Assembly (NCBI GenBank): GCA_017536205.1
Contig: JAFXHX010000010.1
Coordinates: 1 to 64,000 of the forward strand
Source: Clostridia bacterium
GTDB lineage: Bacteria > Bacillota > Clostridia > Christensenellales > Borkfalkiaceae
Direction: 5' to 3'
DNA: 64,000 nucleotides
Notes under the pieces: model-generated
Told to the model about the DNA's origin: nothing
The model's input: only the letters and a program-made list of their open reading frames with translations
The model's database searches: none
Shown here: in pieces, positions 45,725-55,953 of the stretch
Position numbering within the stretch: position 1 is the stretch's first letter
Layout of the letters: each line of letters opens with the position of its first letter
Translations under genes and position numbers: made by a program

Positions 45725-46687
45725 TTATCTTGCTAAGATATTCATAACTTTGTAAAGTTCGCTATCAAACTCTCTTGGCATAGCGAGTGCTTCGCTAATA
45801 TCAAAATCGTTGATAACGTTATTGTTAACACCAACTACCCTATTCGTTTTACCTTCTAATAAAACGTCAACCGCTCTAACTGCCATACGCGCTGCAAGAA
45901 CCCTGTCAACCATACTAGGAGCGCCACCGCGTTGAACGTAACCGAGCGTTGTTGTTTTAACCGATATGCCCGTTTTTTCTTTAATTTGACGGCAAATCTC
46001 TTCTCTATCGCCTGCGCCTTCTGCAAACACTATCATATTAGAAGTTTTACCACGCAAACGACTTTTTAAAAGAGTTTTTGACATCTGCTCTATATCGACT
46101 GGGTGTTCGGGGGTAATACAAAACTCTGCGCCACCTGCAAGCGCTGCGTAAAGCGCAATATCGCCACACTTTCTACCCATAACTTCAAGTAGCGATACAC
46201 GGTCGTGCGAGCCCATAGTGTCGCGAAGGTTGTTCATTGCGTCAAGAACGGTGTTAACGGCAGTATCGAAACCGATAGTAAAGTCGGTATACGCCAAGTC
46301 GTTGTCGATAGTTCCAGGTATTCCACAAACGTTAATACCGCAGTTATCACTAATATCTTTAGCGCCACGGAAAGTACCGTCACCACCGATAACGATAAGC
46401 CCGTCTATACCGTAAGCCGATAAAGTGTCGGCTGCTTTTTGTTGATATTCAACTTTTAAGAACTCTGGACATCTTGCAGTTTTAAGAATTGTGCCACCTT
46501 TATGAACTATATCGGAAACGGAACGAGAGTTCATAACCGATATTTTATTATCTAATAAACCTTGCCATCCACGTTCAACGCCGAAAACGTCAACGTCTTT
46601 AGCAATAGCGTATCTTACGCACGCCCTTATAGCGGCGTTCATGCCAGGCGCATCGCCACCACTTGTTAAAATTGCGATTTTCTTCAT
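45725..46687 (-). CDS. pfkA: ATP-dependent 6-phosphofructokinase
   Basis: This 320-residue enzyme commits fructose-6-phosphate to glycolysis. LTSGGDAPGMNAAIR, GGDGTFRGA, the ATP-type PGTIDNDL, and EVMGRKCGD are visible, and the size matches the allosteric bacterial tetramer. AGGAGA precedes the ATG. Its promoter lies at the 3' end of dnaE. Confidence 0.97.
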   Translation of the reverse strand: MKKIAILTSGGDAPGMNAAIRACVRYAIAKDVDVFGVERGWQGLLDNKISVMNSRSVSDIVHKGGTILKTARCPEFLKVEYQQKAADTLSAYGIDGLIVIGGDGTFRGAKDISDNCGINVCGIPGTIDNDLAYTDFTIGFDTAVNTVLDAMNNLRDTMGSHDRVSLLEVMGRKCGDIALYAALAGGAEFCITPEHPVDIEQMSKTLLKSRLRGKTSNMIVFAEGAGDREEICRQIKEKTGISVKTTTLGYVQRGGAPSMVDRVLAARMAVRAVDVLLEGKTNRVVGVNNNVINDFDISEALAMPREFDSELYKVMNILAR

Positions 46688-46729
46688 AAAAATCTCCTAT
46701 TTTTCGTCACTTTTTATATAATAGCATAA

Positions 46730-46757
46730 ATTATATAAAATAGCCACTATTTTTCAA
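46730..46757 (-). promoter_or_regulatory. pfkA-pfp promoter
   Basis: On the minus strand, TTGAAA (46752-46757, inside the dnaE 3' end), a 16-nt spacer and TATAAT (46730-46735). Confidence 0.65.
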
Positions 46758-49700
46758 AAAATATTATATCTTCTTCACTAATTATTGAAACAAGTTCGCT
46801 AAATAAGCCGTTACACTTTCTAACCTTAACCGACGCTTTGAGGGCTTTTCCGTCGCATTTAATATAAACGTCAACGTCGCCGGGGTACGCTTCTAAAGTT
46901 TCAAGCACTTCATTAAGTACTGCGCTTTCAATTTTTAAACCAAGGCACTCTTTTTTAGGCGAAACTTCTTCGGTTTTAACGTTTTGAACTTGCGTTTCTT
47001 CGTTAAACGGAGTTACGCTATCGATAACAACGCTTGGCGCCCTACCATCGCGAATTTGAAGTTTACCCTTAATTTCAACGATAGAATCAACTTCAAGTTT
47101 ATTATAAAACTTTTCGTGAACCTTAGGAAACATTACGCATTCAATACTGCCGTATAAGTCTTCAACGTTTAAAACGCTCATAAACTGCCCCGATTTAGTG
47201 GCAAGTTTTTTACTTGAAGCAAGTATACCGCCCATAACTATACTATCGCCGTCTGAAACGTCGGTATAAACGACTTCACCATCGGGTTGTTCTTCTTTTG
47301 AAAGAAGCCTTCTAGTAGAGAACGTGTAGTTTGATAAACGCTCTTTATAATCGTCGAGCGGGTGACCTGAAACGTAAACGCCTAAAACGTTTTTCTCGTT
47401 TATAAGTTTGGTTTTTTGGTCGTATTCTTTAACGTTTGGATAAAGTAGCGTTAAAGTTTTAGGCTCTTCAATTAGCGTTCCAAAAAGCGATATTTGGTCG
47501 CTTTCTTTTTCTTTATATAACGCTTGCGCTTTATCAAGCGCTTCTTCGTAAACGCCTATAAGTTTTGACCTTGGAACGTTAAATCTATCGAAAGCGCCTG
47601 CGTAAATTAAGTTTTCAACTAGGCGTTTATTAACGTACTGAACAGAGCGGAGCGCAAAGTCTTCAAACGAAGTAAAGTCACCGCCACTTTCACGCTCTTT
47701 TATAATTTCATCGATTACCGCAACGCCAACGCCTTTAACCGCCGCCAAGCCAAAGCGTATTTTTCCGTTTTTAACCGAGAAGTAAGTTTTACTTTCGTTG
47801 ACGTCTGGCGCAAGAACGGGTATTTTTTCTTCTTTAGCGTAGGTAACGTAGTTGGTAATTTCGTCGATATCGGTAATGCGGTTGTTTAAAACTGCCGTTA
47901 TAAACTCTGCCCTATAATACGTTTTTAAGTACGCCGTTTGGTAAGTAACTAAACTGTACGCTGCGGCGTGCGACTTATTGAAAGCGTATTTAGCAAAGTC
48001 TTTCATTTCGTTCCAAATCTGCTTTGCAACGTCTTCTGGAACGCCACGCTTTATACAACCGTCAATTGCGGGAATAACTTTGCCGTCTTTAACTTCTTCA
48101 GGCTTGCCGTTTATAAAGGTTGCTTCTTCTTTAATCATTTCAGCGACCTTTTTCTTACCCATCATACGCCTAACGTTATCGGCTTGACCAAGGGTATAGC
48201 CTGCTAAATCTTGAACGATACGCATAACTTGCTCTTGGTAAACTATACAGCCGTAAGTTTGTTCGAGTATAGGAATAAGCATGGGGTGCGCATATTTAAT
48301 TTTATGTGGATTGTGTTTATTTTCAATAAACTTGCCGATAGAATCCATAGGACCGGGTCTATAAAGCGACACGGCTGCAATTATATCTTCAAGACAAGTT
48401 GGTTTAAGCCTTGACAAGAAGTCTTTAAACCCACTTGATTCTATTTGGAAAATTGCAGTGGTGTTTCCTGACGATATAAGGTCGTAAACCTTGGGGTCGT
48501 CGTAACCGTTTCTATCAAACACTACGTCAACACCGTGGTTTTCTTTAACGTATTCTATTGCAAGCTTAATATCTGATAAGTTCCTAAGCCCTAAAAAGTC
48601 CATTTTTAAAAAGCCTAGGTGTTCAAGTTCAACGCCCGTATACTGCGTGGTAACGTCTTTTTCCTTGCCTACTGAAAGTGGCATATGCCTATCTAAAACG
48701 TCTGCTCCGATAATTACGCCACAAGCGTGAACACCTGATTGACGGGGCGCGTCTTCAAGTTTAATCGCATAGTCAATAACGCGCTTAATTTCGGGATTTT
48801 CGTTATATATTTCAACGAGTTCTGGAACGGCGTAACTCTCGCTTGTAAGCCAAGGGTTTTGTTCAAGTTCCTTTCCACTCGGTTTGTAAAAACCGAAAAC
48901 TTTTTCTAGAATATTTGGGCGACCTATATCAATTGTATGGCTACCCTTTTGAACTTTATTTGGTATTGCTTTCGTAACTTTATCTAGTTCGGCGTAAGGA
49001 ACGTGAAGCACCCTACCTATATCTTTTATGGCGTTCTTTGCAGCCATAGTGCCGAAAGTTATAATTTTGGCAACCGTTTCTTCGCCGTATTTGCGCTTAA
49101 CGTAGTCGATAACTTCTTGACGGCGCGAGTCTTCAAAGTCAACGTCGAAGTCGGGCGCAGATACGCGCTCACTATTTAAAAAACGCTCGAAGTATAAGCC
49201 GTATTTTAAAGGGTCTATATCGGTAATGTCGATAAGGTACGCAACTATTGAGCCTGCGCCCGAGCCACGCCCCGGTCCTACCGATATTCCCATTTTTCTT
49301 GCGTTAAAGATATAGTCCCAAACGATAAGGTAATATTCAATAAAGCCTTGCTTTGATATAACGCCAAGTTCCATTTCGATACGGTCGCGTATTTCTTTGG
49401 TTTCTTCGCCATATTTGCGCTTAATGCCTTCATCTATAAGCGAGCGAATAAACTCCATAGGAGTTTGACCGTTTTCGGGAATATAGTGCGGGAACTTATA
49501 CTGACCGTAAACGAACGAGAAGTTGCATTTATCGGCAATTTCGTTAGTCGCCTCGATAGCGTCTAAATCATCGGGGAAAAGCGCAAGCATTTCGTCGTAC
49601 GATTTAAGGTAAAACTCGTTGCACGGCATTTTCATACGGTTGGGCGTGTCGATATTAACGCTAGTTTGAACGCACATTAAAACGTCTTGCGCATCGGCAT

Positions 49701-50352
49701 CGTCTTTATTTATATAGTGAACGTCGTTAGTAACAACGGTTTTTACGTTAAACTTTTTAGCAAGCGCCTTTAAGTGAGAATTGACGTACGCTTGGTCTTC
49801 AAGACCGTGATTTTGAAGTTCCAAATAAAAATCATCGCCGAAAATATCTTTAAAAAATACAACTAATTCTTCTGCTTTTTTAAAATCACGGCGTAGTATT
49901 GCCTGTGGAATATCACCACCTAAACAAGCCGACAAACATATTAAACCTTCGTGATACTCTTTTAAAACGTCTAACTGAATTCTAGGCTTGTAGTACATAT
50001 GCTTAAAGGCAATAGAGTTAAGCATTGAAAGGTTTTTATAACCCGTTTCATCTTTAACTAGCAAAACTAAATGCCTTCTATCTTTATAGCCTTGGTCAGC
50101 GTCGTCGCTAACGACTTTACCACGAAAGTTCATATCGTCGCAAGTGTAAAACTCCGTGCCGATAATAGGTTTAATTCCCACCGATTTACAAGCATCGAAA
50201 AACGCAACCGCGCCGTACATATTGCCGTGGTCGGTTATTGCAAGCGCAGTTTGACCAAGTTCTTTTGCACGCTTGGTTACGCTTTTGATTTTTGCCATAC
50301 CGTCTAGGAAAGAAAACTCGGTATGAACATGAAGATGTGTAAAATTAGCCAT
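46747..50352 (-). CDS. dnaE: DNA polymerase III subunit alpha
   Basis: This 1201-residue DnaE-type polymerase has an N-terminal PHP domain (HLHVHTEFSFLDGM, ITDHGNMYG), the catalytic palm (GPGRGSGAGS, then PDFDVDFEDSRR with the metal-binding aspartates, and KMDFLGLRNL), fingers, a helix-hairpin-helix, and a C-terminal OB fold (GGILASSKK). In Bacillota DnaE works beside PolC in replication, usually initiating synthesis from RNA primers. Full length. It is 5 nt after hemW. Confidence 0.97.
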   Translation of the reverse strand: MANFTHLHVHTEFSFLDGMAKIKSVTKRAKELGQTALAITDHGNMYGAVAFFDACKSVGIKPIIGTEFYTCDDMNFRGKVVSDDADQGYKDRRHLVLLVKDETGYKNLSMLNSIAFKHMYYKPRIQLDVLKEYHEGLICLSACLGGDIPQAILRRDFKKAEELVVFFKDIFGDDFYLELQNHGLEDQAYVNSHLKALAKKFNVKTVVTNDVHYINKDDADAQDVLMCVQTSVNIDTPNRMKMPCNEFYLKSYDEMLALFPDDLDAIEATNEIADKCNFSFVYGQYKFPHYIPENGQTPMEFIRSLIDEGIKRKYGEETKEIRDRIEMELGVISKQGFIEYYLIVWDYIFNARKMGISVGPGRGSGAGSIVAYLIDITDIDPLKYGLYFERFLNSERVSAPDFDVDFEDSRRQEVIDYVKRKYGEETVAKIITFGTMAAKNAIKDIGRVLHVPYAELDKVTKAIPNKVQKGSHTIDIGRPNILEKVFGFYKPSGKELEQNPWLTSESYAVPELVEIYNENPEIKRVIDYAIKLEDAPRQSGVHACGVIIGADVLDRHMPLSVGKEKDVTTQYTGVELEHLGFLKMDFLGLRNLSDIKLAIEYVKENHGVDVVFDRNGYDDPKVYDLISSGNTTAIFQIESSGFKDFLSRLKPTCLEDIIAAVSLYRPGPMDSIGKFIENKHNPHKIKYAHPMLIPILEQTYGCIVYQEQVMRIVQDLAGYTLGQADNVRRMMGKKKVAEMIKEEATFINGKPEEVKDGKVIPAIDGCIKRGVPEDVAKQIWNEMKDFAKYAFNKSHAAAYSLVTYQTAYLKTYYRAEFITAVLNNRITDIDEITNYVTYAKEEKIPVLAPDVNESKTYFSVKNGKIRFGLAAVKGVGVAVIDEIIKERESGGDFTSFEDFALRSVQYVNKRLVENLIYAGAFDRFNVPRSKLIGVYEEALDKAQALYKEKESDQISLFGTLIEEPKTLTLLYPNVKEYDQKTKLINEKNVLGVYVSGHPLDDYKERLSNYTFSTRRLLSKEEQPDGEVVYTDVSDGDSIVMGGILASSKKLATKSGQFMSVLNVEDLYGSIECVMFPKVHEKFYNKLEVDSIVEIKGKLQIRDGRAPSVVIDSVTPFNEETQVQNVKTEEVSPKKECLGLKIESAVLNEVLETLEAYPGDVDVYIKCDGKALKASVKVRKCNGLFSELVSIISEEDIIFFEK

Positions 50353-50357
50353 AATTT

Positions 50358-51470
50358 TTAACCTATAAAATCAACTAAAATTGAGTTTTGAACGTATAAA
50401 TATTCACTTTTAATTTTTATATTTTTTTCGGTAATATCTAAATATTTGCGATTTTTTTTAATTGCATTGGCAAAATCTACTAAAAAGTTAGAACCAAAAG
50501 AAAGTTCGTATGATAATAAACTTACGCCAAACTCTGTTCTAAGTGCAAGCATAGCATATTCCTTTTTAGCGTCTTCCCCGTCAACTTGCTCGCTAAACAC
50601 TTCGGGCGACCTATTTCTTAAAACGGCGCTAACGTATTCGTCTATACTTTCGGTGTTTGTAAAGCGCCTATTATCTATAAAAGAACTTGCGCCAACGCCA
50701 AAGCCTATATACTCCCCGCGTTGCCAGTAGTTTAGGTTGTGTTTTGAAAAGTAACCTTCTTTTGAGAAGTTTGAAACTTCGTATCTATTAAAGCCTTTTT
50801 GCTTTAAATATTTAACGCTTTCTTCGTAAATATCGGCAACTTCGTCGTCGCTTAAAAGTTCGCCGTTTAGGTATTTAGAAAACATAGGCGTGCCTTCTTC
50901 TGCCTTTAATGCGTAGAGCGATATATGTTTTACAGAATTAGAACTAGTTGCTAAGTCTATCGTATTTTTAACGTGCGAAAGGGTTTCTTCAGGTAGCCCT
51001 ATCATAACGTCGACAGACAAATTATACCCGTCTAAATATTCAAGCGCTTTTTTAAACTCGAAGTCGGTATGACAGCGATTTATGCTTGCAAGCGTTTGGT
51101 TGCACGCCGACTGCAAGCCTATACTAAAACGGTTTATACCTGCGTTTTTATAGACTTTTAACTTTTCTTTGGTAAGCGTGCCGGGGTTTACTTCTAGCGT
51201 GATTTCGGCGTTTTTATCAATTTTATAGCACGAATATATTTGTTTTAAAGCACCGTATATATATTTTGGCTCAACGAAACTTGGCGTTCCGCCACCAAAA
51301 TAAATAGTTTGAAAGGTTTTACCCTTTAAAAGTTCACTTTTTGATTTTATTTCTTTATAAAGGCACGCAAAATAGGCTTCTTGCTTTCCTATTTCGTTAG
51401 GATAAGAAGCAAAATCGCAATAGGTGCATTTTTGTTTGCAAAATGGTATGTGAACGTATATTCCCGCCAT
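50358..51470 (-). CDS. hemW: radical SAM haem chaperone HemW-like protein
   Basis: This 370-residue protein has the radical-SAM cluster C11-K-Q-K-C15-T-Y-C18, YFGGGTPS, EVNPGTL and GLQSACNQTLASINR of the HemN/HemW group, and the C-terminal HemN domain (RRFTNTESIDEY). It is HemW rather than the coproporphyrinogen dehydrogenase HemN by its short N-terminus and its lepA neighbour, the usual context. Haem handling is inferred from homologues. Confidence 0.93.
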   Translation of the reverse strand: MAGIYVHIPFCKQKCTYCDFASYPNEIGKQEAYFACLYKEIKSKSELLKGKTFQTIYFGGGTPSFVEPKYIYGALKQIYSCYKIDKNAEITLEVNPGTLTKEKLKVYKNAGINRFSIGLQSACNQTLASINRCHTDFEFKKALEYLDGYNLSVDVMIGLPEETLSHVKNTIDLATSSNSVKHISLYALKAEEGTPMFSKYLNGELLSDDEVADIYEESVKYLKQKGFNRYEVSNFSKEGYFSKHNLNYWQRGEYIGFGVGASSFIDNRRFTNTESIDEYVSAVLRNRSPEVFSEQVDGEDAKKEYAMLALRTEFGVSLLSYELSFGSNFLVDFANAIKKNRKYLDITEKNIKIKSEYLYVQNSILVDFIG

Positions 51471-51478
51471 AGTAATTC

Positions 51479-53296
51479 CTATTTATCGCTCGAATCGATT
51501 TTAAGTATTGACATAAACGCTTCGCTTGGTATTTCAACGCTACCAAGTTTACGCATTTTCTTTTTGCCTTCTTTTTGTTTTTCTAAAAGTTTTTTCTTGC
51601 GCGTTATATCGCCACCGTAACATTTGGCAAGAACGTCTTTACGGAGCGCTTTAACCGTTTCGCGCGCTATTACTTTACCACCTACCGCTGCTTGAACGGG
51701 TATTTCAAACATTTGGCGGGGTATTACTTCTTTAAGTTTTTCGGCTATTGCCCTACCACGAGCGTAAGCCTTTTCACGATGGACTATTATTGAAAGCGCA
51801 TCGCAAAGTTCGCCGTTTAAAAGCATATCGAGTTTAACAAGGTCGCTCTTTTTATAGCCCGAAACTTCATAGTCGAAAGATGCGTAACCTTTCGTTCTGG
51901 ATTTAAGCCCGTCGAAAAAGTCGAAAACTATTTCGTTAAGGGGAAGTTCATAGTTAAGTTTAACACGCTTGCTGTCAATGTAAACCATATCTTCAAACAC
52001 ACAACGCTTTTCTTGGCAAAGTTCCATTATTGCGCCTACGAATTCGGGTGGCGTATAAATATTCGCCTTGATTACGGGCTCTTCCATATATTCAATTTCA
52101 ACTGCAGGTGGAAGTTTTGTTGGGTTTTCAACGGTGAAAACCGTTCCGTCCGTTTTATGAACGATATACGATACTGACGGAGCAGTAGTAATAATGTCAA
52201 GCCCAAACTCACGCTCTAACCTTTCTTGAACTATTTCCATATGAAGTAGCCCTAAAAAGCCACAGCGAAAACCAAAGCCAAGCGCCGTAGAGTTATCGGG
52301 CTCGAAAGTAAGCGCGGCATCGTTAAGTTTTAGTTTTAAAAGCGCTTCTTTAAGGTCGTTAAACTTTGAGCCGTCTAGCGGATAAACACCACTAAACACT
52401 ACGGGGAGCGCCTTTTTATAACCGGGAAGTGGCTCGCTAGTTGGTTCGTTTACGTCAAAAACGGTATCACCAACTTCAATATCGGCAATAGATTTAATAG
52501 ATGCTGCAATATAGCCTACTTCGCCAGAGTATAGCGCTTGTTTTGGGCGAAGTTCGGGATTGAAAGTTCCAACTTCAACAACGTCGAAGGTCTTGTCCGA
52601 CATAAAGGTTTTAATTTTCGTGCCCGCTTTAACGATGCCGTCTACTATTCTAACGAATAGTATTACACCCTTAAAGTTATCGTAATAACTATCGAAAATA
52701 AGCGCTTTTAACGGAGCGTTATCGTCGCACTCGGGCGCAGGGATTTCGGTAACTATTTTTTCAAGAACTTCTTCGATATTAACGCCCGTTTTTGCAGATA
52801 TTCTAGGAGCGTTAGTACCGTCTAGCCCGATAACGTCTTCAATTTCTTTGCCTGCACCGTCCGGGTCGGCAGAAGGAAGGTCGATTTTATTTATAACGGG
52901 CATAATTTCAAGGTTGTTATCAAGCGCTAAATAAACGTTTGCAAGCGTTTGAGCCTGAATACCTTGCGAAGCGTCAACTATTAAAATTGCGCCTTCACAC
53001 GCCCTTAACGAGCGTGAAACTTCGTAAGTAAAGTCAACGTGACCAGGAGTGTCGATTAAGTTAAATATATATTCTTTACCGTCTTTTGCAGTGTAAAGCA
53101 TTCTTACGGGGGTAAGTTTAATGGTTATTCCCCTTTCACGCTCTAAATCCATACTGTCAAGAAGTTGGTCTGCCATATCGCGCTCGGCAACCTGCCCCGT
53201 CATTTCAATAAGACGGTCTGCTAGCGTTGATTTGCCGTGGTCGATGTGGGCGATAATGCAAAAGTTTCTTAAATTGTCCTTTTTAATTTTTGCCAT
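51479..53296 (-). CDS. lepA: elongation factor 4 (LepA)
   Basis: This 605-residue translational GTPase has G1 [14 protein letters not shown], switch I RGITIKL, G3 DTPGHVDF and G4 [13 protein letters not shown]-like domains II, III and V, and the LepA-specific C-terminal domain (SYKKSDL-type region and [34 protein letters not shown]). AAGG precedes the ATG. The 5' leader has an 8-bp hairpin (53327-53349). First gene of lepA-hemW-dnaE. Confidence 0.98.
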   Translation of the reverse strand: MAKIKKDNLRNFCIIAHIDHGKSTLADRLIEMTGQVAERDMADQLLDSMDLERERGITIKLTPVRMLYTAKDGKEYIFNLIDTPGHVDFTYEVSRSLRACEGAILIVDASQGIQAQTLANVYLALDNNLEIMPVINKIDLPSADPDGAGKEIEDVIGLDGTNAPRISAKTGVNIEEVLEKIVTEIPAPECDDNAPLKALIFDSYYDNFKGVILFVRIVDGIVKAGTKIKTFMSDKTFDVVEVGTFNPELRPKQALYSGEVGYIAASIKSIADIEVGDTVFDVNEPTSEPLPGYKKALPVVFSGVYPLDGSKFNDLKEALLKLKLNDAALTFEPDNSTALGFGFRCGFLGLLHMEIVQERLEREFGLDIITTAPSVSYIVHKTDGTVFTVENPTKLPPAVEIEYMEEPVIKANIYTPPEFVGAIMELCQEKRCVFEDMVYIDSKRVKLNYELPLNEIVFDFFDGLKSRTKGYASFDYEVSGYKKSDLVKLDMLLNGELCDALSIIVHREKAYARGRAIAEKLKEVIPRQMFEIPVQAAVGGKVIARETVKALRKDVLAKCYGGDITRKKKLLEKQKEGKKKMRKLGSVEIPSEAFMSILKIDSSDK

Positions 53297-53326
53297 AAAT
53301 ACCTTGTTTTGAGTGGACTAAACACT

Positions 53327-53349
53327 ACTATCGCTACGCACGCGATAGT
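53327..53349. other. hairpin in the lepA 5' leader
   Basis: Arms ACTATCGC (53327-53334) and GCGATAGT (53342-53349) are perfect, with a 7-nt loop. They lie between the lepA promoter and start codon. No T run follows, so this may be a stability or regulatory element rather than a terminator. Confidence 0.55.
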
Positions 53350-53360
53350 AATGCTTATAT

Positions 53361-53389
53361 ATTATATAATAAATTATTACAATTTTCAA
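53361..53389 (-). promoter_or_regulatory. lepA-hemW-dnaE promoter
   Basis: On the minus strand, TTGAAA (53384-53389), a 17-nt spacer and TATAAT (53361-53366). Confidence 0.75.
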
Positions 53390-53398
53390 GTCAGTTGC

Positions 53399-53426
53399 TT
53401 GCTATTTTTTTAAAATATGATAAAAT
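53399..53426 (+). promoter_or_regulatory. promoter of the phosphodiesterase gene
   Basis: TTGCTA (53399-53404), a 16-nt spacer and TAAAAT (53421-53426), divergent from the lepA promoter. Confidence 0.55.
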
Positions 53427-53445
53427 ATTACGGAAAGGAGTTATT

Positions 53446-54192
53446 ATGAAAGACGTTAAAAACAGTTGGCTATTTAAAATACCCGTTGCTCACCGTGGGC
53501 TTTGGGATGAAAACGCACCCGAAAACACTAAAACTGCTTTTTTACAAGCAATAGAAAAAGGCTACGCCATTGAAATTGACGTGCAAATGACGCTTGATAA
53601 AGTACTTGTTATCGTGCACGACGATAATATGAAGCGCATTTTTGGAATTGATAAAGATATTAGAAACTTAACGTATGACGAAGTTAAAGACTTAACGCCG
53701 TTTGGTAAAAACGATAAAATTATGACTTTTAAAGAGTTTTTAGAGTTAGTTGACGGTAAAACTCCACTTCTTATTGAAGTTAAACCGTCAAACCAACCAG
53801 GTGTTGAGGAGCTTTTAGTTGACACTCTTAAAGATTATAAAGGCGAATTTGCAGTTCAAAGTTTTAACCCGTTTATTATTAGAAACCTTTATAAAATTGC
53901 ACCTGAATATTTACTTGGCGTTATTATTTCAAAGGAAAAGTGGGCGCACATAAAACCCATAGTAAGATGGTTTTTACACACGCTTTTATTTACCTATTTT
54001 ATGAAGATAGACTTTTTGTCGGTTAGAGCAACCGATATTGAAAAGTATAATAAAAGGTTATTTAAGTACCCACTTATTAGTTGGACAATTAGAAGTAAAG
54101 AAGATTTAGAGTGCGCCGAGAAACACGCCCTTAATATTATATTTGAAAAAACCACCCCACACTTATCGCATTTTGGCGAAAAGAAATGGTAA
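53446..54192 (+). CDS. ugpQ: glycerophosphodiester phosphodiesterase family protein
   Basis: This 248-residue cytoplasmic enzyme cleaves glycerophosphodiesters to glycerol-3-phosphate and an alcohol. GDPD motifs are AHRGLWDENAPENT (catalytic His), AIEIDVQMTLD (metal Glu and Asp) and IVHDDNMKR (second catalytic His), with LIEVKPSN further on. AAGGAG fixes the ATG at 53446. Monocistronic, ended by the shared terminator with recA. Confidence 0.9.
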   Translation: MKDVKNSWLFKIPVAHRGLWDENAPENTKTAFLQAIEKGYAIEIDVQMTLDKVLVIVHDDNMKRIFGIDKDIRNLTYDEVKDLTPFGKNDKIMTFKEFLELVDGKTPLLIEVKPSNQPGVEELLVDTLKDYKGEFAVQSFNPFIIRNLYKIAPEYLLGVIISKEKWAHIKPIVRWFLHTLLFTYFMKIDFLSVRATDIEKYNKRLFKYPLISWTIRSKEDLECAEKHALNIIFEKTTPHLSHFGEKKW

Positions 54193-54200
54193 AAGTTACT

Positions 54201-54230
54201 AAAAAAGCCCCACGAAAAGTGGGGCTTTTT
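54201..54230. terminator. bidirectional terminator between ugpQ and recA
   Basis: A stem of 12-13 bp (54201-54213 with 54219-54230) with a 5-nt loop and symmetric A/T runs between two convergent genes. Confidence 0.92.
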
Positions 54231-54243
54231 AATATTTTTGATT

Positions 54244-55245
54244 TTATTTAAGTTCGTTTTTTTCTGCGTGGGCTTGCCTAATTTTTGCTTCGATTTCGCT
54301 AGCAACTTCGGGGTTGTTTGCAATAAAATCTTTTGCTTTCTCTCTACCTTGGGCAACCTTTTCGCCACCGTAAGAGAACCAAGCACCAGACTTTTCAATA
54401 ACGCCGTATTCAACGCCAAGGTCAACTAAGCAACCTTCTTGCGAAATACCGTGACCGTAAATAATATCGAACTCGGCAGTTTTAAACGGGGGCGCAACTT
54501 TATTCTTAACGATTTTTGCTTTCGTTCTATTACCAAACATACCGTCGCTATCTTTTAAGGCGTCGGCCTTTCTAACGTCGATACGAACTGAAGAATAGAA
54601 CTTGAGCGCTTTACCACCCGGGGTAGTTTCGGGGTTGCCGAACATTACGCCAACCTTTTCACGAAGTTGGTTAATAAATATTACGCAAGTTTTAGACTTA
54701 TTTGTAATACCCGTGAGTTTACGAAGTGCTTGCGACATAAGCCTTGCTTGAAGGCCAACGTGTTGGTCGCCCATATCGCCTTCAATTTCTGCCTTTGGAG
54801 TAAGTGCGGCAACGGAGTCGATAACGATAATATCAACTGCTCCACTCTTTACTAAACTTTCGGTAATATCAAGCGCTTGTTCGCCCGTGTCGGGTTGAGA
54901 AACGTAAAGGTCGTCTAAATTAACGCCGAGTTTTTGAGCGTAAGATGGGTCAAGCGCGTGCTCTGCGTCGATAAATGCGGCAATACCACCTTTCTTTTGA
55001 GTTTCTGCTATAACGTGAAGTGCAACGGTGGTTTTACCCGAAGATTCGGGGCCGTAAATCTCTACTATTCTTCCACGTGGCATACCGCCAACGCCAAGCG
55101 CTAAGTCTAGCGCAATACAGCCCGTTGATATAACTTCTATATCAAGGTTTTGCGAGCCTGCGCCAAGTTTCATAATAGCGCCCTTGCCGTATTGTTTTTC
55201 AATTTGACCGAGCACCTGTTCTAATGCTTTTTGTTTTTCATCCAT
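54244..55245 (-). CDS. recA: recombinase A
   Basis: This 333-residue protein performs strand exchange and triggers LexA self-cleavage. Walker A is GPESSGKTT (65-73); [30 protein letters not shown] and [10 protein letters not shown] with ETTPGG (loop L2) are present. I see no SOS box in the 18-nt gap to cinA or near the ftsK promoter, so its damage induction, if any, is not visible here. Confidence 0.98.
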   Translation of the reverse strand: MDEKQKALEQVLGQIEKQYGKGAIMKLGAGSQNLDIEVISTGCIALDLALGVGGMPRGRIVEIYGPESSGKTTVALHVIAETQKKGGIAAFIDAEHALDPSYAQKLGVNLDDLYVSQPDTGEQALDITESLVKSGAVDIIVIDSVAALTPKAEIEGDMGDQHVGLQARLMSQALRKLTGITNKSKTCVIFINQLREKVGVMFGNPETTPGGKALKFYSSVRIDVRKADALKDSDGMFGNRTKAKIVKNKVAPPFKTAEFDIIYGHGISQEGCLVDLGVEYGVIEKSGAWFSYGGEKVAQGREKAKDFIANNPEVASEIEAKIRQAHAEKNELK

Positions 55246-55263
55246 GAGTTTATCCCCTTATAA

Positions 55264-55953
55264 TTAAATATCGAAGTCGCTACTACGAAGCGCCATTACG
55301 GCGTGGAAAATAGCAGCGTATTTTCCTTGTTTTGTAATTTGTTCTCTCGTTCCAGAAAAGTTGTGTTTAAACACTTTAATTTTACTTTCAGAACCAACTG
55401 CTATATAGCAAAGCCCAACGGGTTGACCACTTTCGTCACTACTTGGGCCTGCTATACCCGTGGTTGAAATTGCTAAAGTTTCGCTACCGTCTATAAGACC
55501 ACTACACATTTCGCTTGCAGTTTGGCTTGAAACGGCGCCGTAAGTTTCAATAGTCTTTTCGCTAACGTTTAGTCTATTTATTTTTGCTTGATTAGAGTAA
55601 GCCACTATTCCTTCGTAAAAAACTTGGCTTGCTCCTGAAATTGCAGTTAATTCGCTTGCAATACTGCCACCCGTAAACGATTCGGCAGTTTTAATTTTAA
55701 TATTGCGAAGTTTTGCTATTTTTATAAGTTGGTTAGCAAGCGTTTCGTCACTTTCGGCGTAAATGTTTTTTTGATATTTTAAAGTGAAGTTTGATAAAAA
55801 CGAATAAACGAAACTTTCTTCTAAATTAGAATAGTCAAAGGTAACTTTAATTCCGTTAACGCTACTTGATAAACGGTATTTTACGCCCGACTTAAGTAAA
55901 TATGCGTTTAAATCTTCTACGGTAACGCCGTAGAGTTTAAAAACTTCACTCAT
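55264..55953 (-). CDS. cinA: CinA-family protein lacking the N-terminal MoaB-like domain
   Basis: This 229-residue protein has the C-terminal CinA/PncC domain (from about 80): TAESFTGGSIASELT, YEGIVAYSNQAKI, GAVSSQTASEMC and STTGIAGP, which in homologues is nicotinamide-nucleotide amidase. The first 75 residues resemble the middle domain of full CinA. The N-terminal COG1058 domain, present in the usual 410-residue CinA, is absent, and no trace of it is left upstream, where pgsA overlaps by 4 nt. The cinA-recA order is conserved in Bacillota. Confidence 0.9.
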   Translation of the reverse strand: MSEVFKLYGVTVEDLNAYLLKSGVKYRLSSSVNGIKVTFDYSNLEESFVYSFLSNFTLKYQKNIYAESDETLANQLIKIAKLRNIKIKTAESFTGGSIASELTAISGASQVFYEGIVAYSNQAKINRLNVSEKTIETYGAVSSQTASEMCSGLIDGSETLAISTTGIAGPSSDESGQPVGLCYIAVGSESKIKVFKHNFSGTREQITKQGKYAAIFHAVMALRSSDFDI

